DNA of 11,247 bases from Oscillospiraceae bacterium (GTDB lineage Bacteria > Bacillota_A > Clostridia > Oscillospirales > Ruminococcaceae): the NCBI GenBank assembly GCA_017414145.1, contig JAFPQL010000215.1, positions 1 through 11,247 of the forward strand, written 5' to 3'. The notes under the pieces were generated by a model. It had not been told where the DNA came from and searched no databases. It was given only the letters and a program-made list of their open reading frames with translations. The position numbers were made by a program, and so were the translations under genes. This document shows, piece after piece, positions 6,260-11,247 of this stretch. The number at the start of each line of letters is the position of its first letter. Positions within the stretch are counted from its first letter, which is position 1.

Positions 6260-6982
6260 ATGAAACGCATTCTGACTCCGGCAGCATTGCTGCTCTGCAT
6301 GACTTTACTCTCTGCCTGCAGCGGCGGAACAGAAGATTCTGCCGTGACCGGTACGGTGTCCGACACCGCCGTGACGACAGAGCTGACCACTGAACAGACG
6401 ACCTCCTCCGCTCTGACGGAGCTGACCACTGACGCGGCAGGCGCGGATGTGACCTCGGACAGCACCGCCGCCGTGACGGACAGCACTGCGGCAGCATCCG
6501 CAGACAGCACCGCGGCGGCTTCCGGCTCAACGGCTTCTTCCGCATCGTCCGCGGCGACGACTACCACCACGACGGCAAAGCAGCAGACCTCCGCCAAGCA
6601 TCTCTTTGACGAGCTGCGTCCGGGCGCGGACTGCACGGCATATCTTGCCGCGAACACAAGCTATTCGATGGTCAAGGCGCCGAGCTGCATCGGCAGCGGC
6701 GAGGACCGCGTCTACACTTTCCCGGAATTCAAGCTCTTCACTTACTTTGAAAACGGCAAGGAGACGGTGCAGGAGCTGGAGCTGACCGGCAAGAATCTTG
6801 CGACCCGCGAGGGCATCCGGATCGGCATGACGACTGCGGATATCGAAAAGGCATACGGTGCGCCCGCCATTCCCGGTGAGTATCTCTACAGCACACCGGA
6901 CGGCCCGATTGATTTCCTGCTCAATTCCGATCAGAAGACAATCAAGAGTATCAGCCTCTATATGGAGGAAGACCCGGCATGA
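6260..6982 (+). CDS. Lipoprotein with Ser/Thr/Ala-rich linker and BamE/SmpA-like C-terminal segment
   Basis: This 240-residue protein has a clear lipoprotein signal: a hydrophobic stretch followed by the lipobox L-S-A-C, with lipidated Cys20. It should be anchored on the outer face of the cytoplasmic membrane. Residues 21 to about 107 are a low-complexity Ser/Thr/Ala/Asp linker with repeated ELTT and DSTAA units, likely spanning the wall and possibly glycosylated. Residues 108-240 form a compact domain containing GIRIGMTTADIEKAYGAP (185-202). That motif resembles the GMT-x-x-E-V-x-x-x-LG-x-P segment of SmpA/BamE-fold and similar small lipoproteins; this fold assignment is tentative. It starts 14 bp after the 4170 gene, with AAAGGA upstream, and its last codon overlaps the start of the MBOAT gene by ATGA (6979-6982), so the two are probably translationally coupled. 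Its role could be substrate binding or assembly for the acylation machinery; that is inference from position only. Confidence 0.8.
   Translation: MKRILTPAALLLCMTLLSACSGGTEDSAVTGTVSDTAVTTELTTEQTTSSALTELTTDAAGADVTSDSTAAVTDSTAAASADSTAAASGSTASSASSAATTTTTTAKQQTSAKHLFDELRPGADCTAYLAANTSYSMVKAPSCIGSGEDRVYTFPEFKLFTYFENGKETVQELELTGKNLATREGIRIGMTTADIEKAYGAPAIPGEYLYSTPDGPIDFLLNSDQKTIKSISLYMEEDPA
6458..6517 (+). repeat. DSTAA coding repeats in the lipoprotein linker
   Basis: Three in-frame copies encode D67-STAA, D74-STAA and D82-STAA, starting at 6458, 6479 and 6503. Their DNA is similar (GACAGCAC-GC-GC), so slippage could change the linker length. Confidence 0.7.
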
Positions 6983-8397
6983 CCTTCAGCAGTCCGGTAT
7001 TCCTGTTTCTGTTCTTCCCGCTGACGGTCTGCGGCTATTTCCTGATTCCCGCGAAATATCTGCGCGGACGGAATGCCCTGCTGACTGTCGCCAGCCTGAT
7101 CTTTTATGCCTTCGGCGAGCCGTTTGCAATGCTGCTGATGCTGCTGGTTGTGGCGTGGAGCTGGGGCAGCGCACTGCTGATGGGGAAATACCCGAAGCGG
7201 AAGCGGCTCTTTCAGGTGCTGGGCGTGCTCGGCGATCTCGCCGTGCTGATTCTGTATAAGTATGCCGACTTTCTCATCACCTCGGCAAACAGTCTGTTCG
7301 GTACGGCGCTCCCGCTGATGCGGCTGCGTCTGCCGATCGGCATCTCGTTCTTTGTCTTTCAGGCGGTATCCTATGTCATGGACACCGCACGCGGGGAGGC
7401 GGAGCCGCAGAAAAGCTATCTGCGCCTGCTGCTGTATATCTCGTTTTTCCCGCAGCTCATTGCGGGGCCGATCGTACGGTATCAGACCGTTGCGGATGCG
7501 CTCTCTGACCGGAAAACGACGCCGGAATTGCTGGCAAAGGGCATCCGCCGGATGATCTTCGGCCTGTCAAAAAAGCTGCTGATCGCGGACACGCTCGGTC
7601 AGATTGCCGACGCGGTCTACGGCATGGAATCGCCGCTGCTGCCCGCCGCATGGCTCGGCGCGGTCTGCTACGCATTCCAGATTTTCTACGATTTTTCCGG
7701 CTATTCCGATATGGCAATCGGCATGGGACAGGTGTTCGGCTTTCAGTTCCCGGAGAATTTCCGGTATCCCTACTGTGCCGGCACCCTGACGGATTTCTGG
7801 CGGCGCTGGCACATTTCGCTGACGACATGGTTCCGGCAGTATCTCTATATCCCGCTGGGCGGCAACCGCCGCGGACGCCTGCGCACCGTGCTCAACAAGT
7901 GGATCGTGTTTCTCTGCACGGGACTCTGGCACGGCGCAAGCTGGAATTTTGTCATCTGGGGCATCATCCACGGCTTTTTCATGACGCTGGAGCAGCTTTG
8001 TTCCGGCGGCAAACGGAAGTCCGGCAAACCGCCCCGCACAAAATGGTATCTGCACATCTACACGCTGCTGGTCGTTGTGCTGGCATTTGTCGTGTTCCGT
8101 GCGGATGACCTGCCTGCTGCACTCAGAATGTACCGTGCGATGTTCACGCCGGTTTCGCTCAGCGGCGCATCGTTCTCCGCTGCGCTGCAGCAGCTCTCAC
8201 CGCTGGTGCTGACGGCACTGGGCGCGGCAGTGCTCTTTGCGACGCCGCTGCCGGAGAAAACCGTCCGCTGCGGGGAGCGGCACGCGGAAACCGTCACCGG
8301 CGTTCTGCTGGGCGGGATTTCGCTCGCGCTGCTCGTCCTCTGCATGATGAATGCGGCGGCGACCGTGTATCATCCGTTTATCTATTTCCGGTTCTGA
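6979..8397 (+). CDS. MBOAT family O-acyltransferase (AlgI/DltB/PatA-like)
   Basis: This 472-residue polytopic membrane protein belongs to the membrane-bound O-acyltransferase family, which moves acyl (often acetyl) groups across the membrane for O-acylation of extracellular polymers such as alginate, peptidoglycan, teichoic acid or exopolysaccharide. Many hydrophobic segments are visible from the N-terminus on. Family hallmarks appear in order: LPIGISFFVFQAVSYVMD, FPQLIAGPIVRY, YDFSGYSDMAIGMG, FWRRWHISLT with His278, YIPLGGNRRG, and LWHGASWNFVIWG with the invariant catalytic His318. Length is typical. The start overlaps the stop of the lipoprotein gene (ATGA), with GGAGGA at 6964-6969 inside that gene. 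The next gene encodes a DHHW/AlgX-like protein, the usual partner class that takes the acyl group and transfers it outside. The polymer acylated and the acyl donor cannot be read from sequence. Confidence 0.95.
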   Translation: MTFSSPVFLFLFFPLTVCGYFLIPAKYLRGRNALLTVASLIFYAFGEPFAMLLMLLVVAWSWGSALLMGKYPKRKRLFQVLGVLGDLAVLILYKYADFLITSANSLFGTALPLMRLRLPIGISFFVFQAVSYVMDTARGEAEPQKSYLRLLLYISFFPQLIAGPIVRYQTVADALSDRKTTPELLAKGIRRMIFGLSKKLLIADTLGQIADAVYGMESPLLPAAWLGAVCYAFQIFYDFSGYSDMAIGMGQVFGFQFPENFRYPYCAGTLTDFWRRWHISLTTWFRQYLYIPLGGNRRGRLRTVLNKWIVFLCTGLWHGASWNFVIWGIIHGFFMTLEQLCSGGKRKSGKPPRTKWYLHIYTLLVVVLAFVVFRADDLPAALRMYRAMFTPVSLSGASFSAALQQLSPLVLTALGAAVLFATPLPEKTVRCGERHAETVTGVLLGGISLALLVLCMMNAAATVYHPFIYFRF

Positions 8398-8402
8398 GGG
8401 GG
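8396..8402 (+). promoter_or_regulatory. Ribosome binding site that fixes the start of the 8411 gene
   Basis: GAGGGGG overlaps the stop of the MBOAT gene and lies 8 nt before ATG 8411. The upstream in-frame ATG at 8351 lies inside the MBOAT coding region. The ATG at 8406 reads only Met-Arg-stop. Confidence 0.75.
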
Positions 8403-8410
8403 CGAATGCG

Positions 8411-9871
8411 ATGAGTTTCAAAAATGCCGTGCGTATCGGGTATGCGGCAGCGGTCTGCGGCGCGCTCTTGCTGCCTGCGGTGCTGATGCCCTTTCTTCGT
8501 CCCGATGCCGGCGCGGAAAACCGCACGCTTGCGGAAAAGCCCGCCCTCAGAACTGCCGACGGCAGCCTCAACCGGGCGTTCTTTCAGGATGCCGAGGCCT
8601 GGTTCTCCGATCATTTCGCGCTGCGCGGACAGCTTGTGACGGAATACGGCAGGCTGACCAAATCGGTCTTTGCGACCTCTGCGGAGCCGGATGTCACCGT
8701 CGGAAAGGACGGCTGGCTGTATTACACCGAAACGCTCCCCGACGCGGTCGGCACGCTGCGCATGACGGCGCCGGAGATCCGGCACACCGTCCGCACGTTG
8801 GAGCTGATGGACCGCTACTGCCTCGACCACGGCGCAAAGTTCATCTTTGCCTGTGCGCCGAATAAGGCGAGCGTGTACCCGGAATATCTGCCGTCCCGCA
8901 TTGTGCCGGTCAGCGGGGAAAATACCCTTTCCGCACTCCGTGACGCGATCTTCTACACCAATCTCAGCAGCTGCGATCTGAGAAAGCGGCTTCAGACTCT
9001 GGCGGCAACCGCGGATTTTCCGCTCTATCACAAGCTCGATACCCACTGGAACGGCGACGGCGCCATGGCGGCGTACCTTGCGCTGATGCGCACCGCCGGA
9101 CTGGACGACAGGGGCTTTTCCGAATTTCCGCGCACCGTCGCGCATGACTTCGCGGGCGACCTGCAAACAATGCTGCTGCCCGGCGCAGCGGAACCGGATG
9201 ACAATCCCGTCTATGCCGTGCCGCAGACCTACCGGACCGTCGGGCATTATCGCTCGGTTGATGACATCACGATCCGGACGCAGTGTGCGGACGGCGAAGG
9301 CAGTCTGCTCATGTTCCGCGATTCCTTCGGCAGAGCGCTGATTCCGCTGCTTTCTCAGCGGTTTCAGTCCTGCACCTATTCCCGCGCCGAGGAGATGCCG
9401 CTGGATCTGATTGCCTCGCAGCAGACCGATGTGGTCATCTGCGAGATTGTCGAGCGGAATCTGCCGCGGCTCCTGCTGCACGCGCCTCACATGGCGGCGC
9501 CCGCTGCCGAATTGCAGACGGAAGCTGTCCGGCTCGACGGCACCGCAGCGCTGGTTTCCGGCTGCCGCCGTGTCGGCAGTGATGTGCATATTTACGGCTA
9601 TTATGACGAACAGTTCAGTGACAGCTCCGCAGTGTACTGCACCGTGACGCGCCCTGACGGCAGTCAGCAGAGCTATGAGGCGTTTCCCTGCTTTGAGCAG
9701 GCGCTTCTTGAAACAGCGCAGTCCGGTGCAAACGGTTTTTCGGTCTATCTTCCGGCAGAGGCGGTTCCTGCCGGCGCCGCAGCGGAAATCTCCGTTGTCT
9801 GCGGCTCCGACCGGTATGAGGCAGGAACAGCCGACCTGACTGCTGCATGGGAGGAGACCCCGTCTGCTTAA
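8411..9871 (+). CDS. DHHW / AlgX-AlgJ-like SGNH-type protein, partner of the MBOAT acyltransferase
   Basis: This 486-residue protein has an N-terminal transmembrane or uncleaved signal segment (about residues 7-28) and an extracellular body. It fits the DHHW/AlgX family, SGNH-hydrolase-like proteins that act with MBOATs to place acyl groups on surface polysaccharides. Hallmarks are ENRTLAEKP (about 37-45) and FFQDAEAWFSDHFALRG, typical of the family's N-terminus; DGWLYYTE; the D210-T-H212-W213 motif corresponding to DxHW; and RDSFG with D304 and the predicted nucleophile Ser305. Asp210, His212 and Ser305 form a plausible catalytic set, so the enzyme looks intact. The C-terminal 120 or so residues (after about 365) form an extra, probably beta-rich domain that I do not recognise. 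The gene starts 13 bp after the MBOAT stop and is followed after 14 bp by the patatin-like gene. Acyltransferase activity on an extracellular polymer is inferred from family and neighbour. Confidence 0.88.
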   Translation: MSFKNAVRIGYAAAVCGALLLPAVLMPFLRPDAGAENRTLAEKPALRTADGSLNRAFFQDAEAWFSDHFALRGQLVTEYGRLTKSVFATSAEPDVTVGKDGWLYYTETLPDAVGTLRMTAPEIRHTVRTLELMDRYCLDHGAKFIFACAPNKASVYPEYLPSRIVPVSGENTLSALRDAIFYTNLSSCDLRKRLQTLAATADFPLYHKLDTHWNGDGAMAAYLALMRTAGLDDRGFSEFPRTVAHDFAGDLQTMLLPGAAEPDDNPVYAVPQTYRTVGHYRSVDDITIRTQCADGEGSLLMFRDSFGRALIPLLSQRFQSCTYSRAEEMPLDLIASQQTDVVICEIVERNLPRLLLHAPHMAAPAAELQTEAVRLDGTAALVSGCRRVGSDVHIYGYYDEQFSDSSAVYCTVTRPDGSQQSYEAFPCFEQALLETAQSGANGFSVYLPAEAVPAGAAAEISVVCGSDRYEAGTADLTAAWEETPSA

Positions 9872-9873
9872 AC

Positions 9874-9880
9874 AGGAGGT
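9874..9880 (+). promoter_or_regulatory. Ribosome binding site that fixes the start of the 9886 gene
   Basis: AGGAGGT lies 5 nt before ATG 9886. An in-frame ATG at 9847 lies inside the upstream gene and has no comparable site at proper spacing. Confidence 0.8.
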
Positions 9881-9885
9881 TTCTC

Positions 9886-10719
9886 ATGGAGTCATTCGGT
9901 CTTGCACTGACAGGCACCGGAGCAAAGGGTGCCTTCCAGATCGGGGTTCTGCGCTATTTTGAGCAGAACCGGATGTTCCCGTACCTGAGTGCGGTGTCCG
10001 GCGAGGCAATCGGCGCGGTCAACGCGGTACTGTTTGCGCTCGGCGACTACCGGCGCGCACAGGCGGTGTGGAATTCCGCGGAAATGCGTGCGCTGCTGAC
10101 GCCCTCTGTCGGCTTTTCCGTCACATGGATTGACGGGAAGTCCTACGGCGTCTTTCACGCGGACCGCATCGCGGACCTGCTGCGCAGACTGCCGCTGCAG
10201 GAGCTCTGCCGTTCCGATACCCGTGTCTGCTTTACGGCGCCCGCGATGCAGCATCACCGTGAGACGGTGCTCTGCGTCAATGTCATGCCGCGGACGGAGG
10301 AGATTCTCGATATGCTGACGGCAGCAGCGACGGTGCCGTTCCCGTATCCGGAGGCAAGGCTCGGCGATGCCGCGCTGACCGAACCGGAGCAGCCGCAGCA
10401 GATGACGCCGCCGGATCCCGCCGCGCCGATGATTCCCGTCTTTCACGCGGGCTGCCGCAAAATGATCGTTGTGACGGCAGATCCCGCATTTTCCGTTGAC
10501 CGGAACCGGTTTCCCGATGTCAACGGGCAGGTCATTCAGCCGGGAGAGTGGATGCTGAAGGCAGCGCTCGGCCAGTCCCGCGGGCTGGTGCCGCAGCCGC
10601 AGAAAAACAGCGCCAAAATCCCGCAGCAAACCAATCAGACAGCCGTCACGCGGCTTATCAACGACGGCTATGTCTGCGCCCATCGCGCACTGTCTGCCAG
10701 ACAGCTCAGCGCATACTGA
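9886..10719 (+). CDS. Patatin-like protein lacking the catalytic serine (predicted pseudoenzyme)
   Basis: This 277-residue protein has the patatin/RssA-type fold signatures but altered active-site motifs. The N-terminal LTGTGAKGAFQIGVL corresponds to the glycine-rich oxyanion loop GGG-x-(K/R)-G, with one Gly replaced by Thr11. The nucleophile elbow, normally G-x-S-x-G-A-x-N, reads G39-E-A41-I-G43-A-V-N46, so the serine is Ala (codon GCA at 10006-10008). The dyad Asp segment, normally DG(A/G), reads D161-A-A, followed by a Pro/Glu/Gln-rich stretch (about 167-182). The later CRKMIVVTADP strand is family-like. The fold therefore seems kept, while lipase activity is probably lost. No signal peptide or membrane segment is seen, so it should be cytoplasmic or membrane-peripheral. 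It sits mid-operon, 14 bp after the DHHW gene and 19 bp before a secreted-protein gene. A lipid-sensing, scaffold or regulatory role is possible but unproven. Confidence 0.85.
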   Translation: MESFGLALTGTGAKGAFQIGVLRYFEQNRMFPYLSAVSGEAIGAVNAVLFALGDYRRAQAVWNSAEMRALLTPSVGFSVTWIDGKSYGVFHADRIADLLRRLPLQELCRSDTRVCFTAPAMQHHRETVLCVNVMPRTEEILDMLTAAATVPFPYPEARLGDAALTEPEQPQQMTPPDPAAPMIPVFHAGCRKMIVVTADPAFSVDRNRFPDVNGQVIQPGEWMLKAALGQSRGLVPQPQKNSAKIPQQTNQTAVTRLINDGYVCAHRALSARQLSAY

Positions 10720-10738
10720 AACGGAGGTTTCATTTTCT

Positions 10739-11247
10739 ATGCAATTTCTCAAAATCACGGCAGCGGCGTCTGCTGTTCTGACCGCAGCCGCCATGCTGAC
10801 GGCACTTCCGGTCTCCGCGGAGGGCGGGCAGTCCGAAGAAACCGTCCTCGATCTGCTCTATGAGCCCGATCAGGCGGAGGCGGCCGATCTGCATCTCCGT
10901 GTGCGGCAGGACCGCGCCTGCACACTGCGCATCCGTCAGCATTCTCCCGAAGCGGAAAACCTGCTGATCTGTGAGCAGGCTCTGCCGGCAAAGGCGGCAG
11001 ATTATGTGCTCTCACTGGAGCCGGGACAGTACACGCTGTCTGTCAGCGCATCTGCGCTCAGCGACGGCTTTGCGCCGTTCACCGCGGAGCAGGATTTCAC
11101 GGTGGAGAATCCGGACTTCTCCGACAAGCTCGATTATACCGACTACAGCCTGACCGTTGACTTCACGCAGACTGCCGCGGACGCTTCTCCCGAAATGGCC
11201 GTCGGTACGCTGAAATCCGCGCTGAAAAGCCGCCGCCGGACGCTGAC
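10739..11247 (+). CDS. Secreted protein of unknown function, 3' end outside the window
   Basis: The reading frame is open from ATG 10739 to the window end, about 169 residues. ACGGAGGT (10721-10728) lies 10 nt upstream of the ATG. Residues 1-27 are a Sec signal peptide (MQFLKITAAASAVL..., ending P-V-S-A before EGG). The visible mature part is acidic and shows alternating hydrophobic strands (for example LHLRVRQDRACTLRIRQ and YVLSLEPGQYTLSVSA). This suggests a beta-sandwich or Ig-like extracellular domain, though no family motif is recognised. It follows the patatin-like gene by 19 bp and appears to be in the same operon, so it is a candidate secreted component of the same surface system. Confidence 0.75.
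   Translation, partial: MQFLKITAAASAVLTAAAMLTALPVSAEGGQSEETVLDLLYEPDQAEAADLHLRVRQDRACTLRIRQHSPEAENLLICEQALPAKAADYVLSLEPGQYTLSVSASALSDGFAPFTAEQDFTVENPDFSDKLDYTDYSLTVDFTQTAADASPEMAVGTLKSALKSRRRTL

Noticed and set aside
4080..6545. An 821-codon open frame on the minus strand
   Set aside because: It is antisense to the repeat-rich 4170 gene and the lipoprotein gene, covers their promoter and junction, has no ribosome binding site, and its protein is a low-complexity shadow. The + strand frame has a signal peptide, repeats and a catalytic triad.
8378..9589. A 403-codon open frame on the minus strand
   Set aside because: It is a shadow of the GC-rich DHHW gene, with no recognisable motifs and no ribosome binding site.
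9847..9885. An upstream ATG for the patatin-like gene
   Set aside because: It overlaps the end of the preceding gene, lacks a spaced ribosome binding site, and adds residues before the conserved first strand; ATG 9886 has AGGAGGT.
9892..10794. A 300-codon open frame on the minus strand
   Set aside because: It is opposite the patatin-like gene, whose + strand frame has clear family motifs and a strong ribosome binding site.

Overview
The window looks like a chromosomal segment of a Gram-positive gut-type Clostridia, most plausibly Ruminococcus or another Oscillospiraceae. This is inferred from four things: near-perfect sigma-A promoters (TTGACA-17-TATAAT), strong AGGAGG-type ribosome binding sites, tight head-to-tail genes, and secreted proteins built from BspA-type leucine-rich repeats, transglutaminase-like domains, dockerin-like EF-hand loops and choline/glucan-binding repeats. 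No genus-specific marker is present, so the assignment is tentative. Every supported gene is on the + strand.

Region 1 (1-4010) holds a tandem family of secreted proteins. The 3' part of one member (to 506) is followed by two complete paralogs (809-2176 and 2429-3931). The two complete members have a signal peptide, leucine-rich repeats, a transglutaminase-like domain with a readable Cys-His-Asp triad, and a C-terminal calcium-loop (dockerin-like) module. Each of the three is followed by its own intrinsic terminator. Both complete paralogs are driven by a consensus promoter preceded by the same roughly 60-bp conserved element at identical spacing. The first member has a stop in its own frame at 24-26 and may be decayed.

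Region 2 (4058-11247, continuing past the window) looks like one operon of at least six genes behind a single visible promoter, with gaps of -4 to 24 bp. In order it encodes: a secreted protein with about 25 choline/glucan-binding-type repeats and a C-terminal transglutaminase-like domain; a Ser/Thr/Ala-rich lipoprotein; an MBOAT O-acyltransferase; a DHHW/AlgX-like SGNH-family partner; a patatin-fold protein whose nucleophile serine is replaced by alanine; and the start of a secreted protein of unknown function.

The MBOAT plus DHHW pair is a known arrangement for O-acylation of an extracellular or cell-wall polymer. The rest of the operon suggests a surface-modification or surface-assembly system that also carries a wall-bound transglutaminase-like enzyme and a predicted non-catalytic patatin. 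That combination, next to a duplicated family of secreted transglutaminase-like proteins, is the most interesting aspect of the window. The functional link between the two regions is inference. No RNA genes, CRISPR arrays, insertion sequences or attachment sites were seen.
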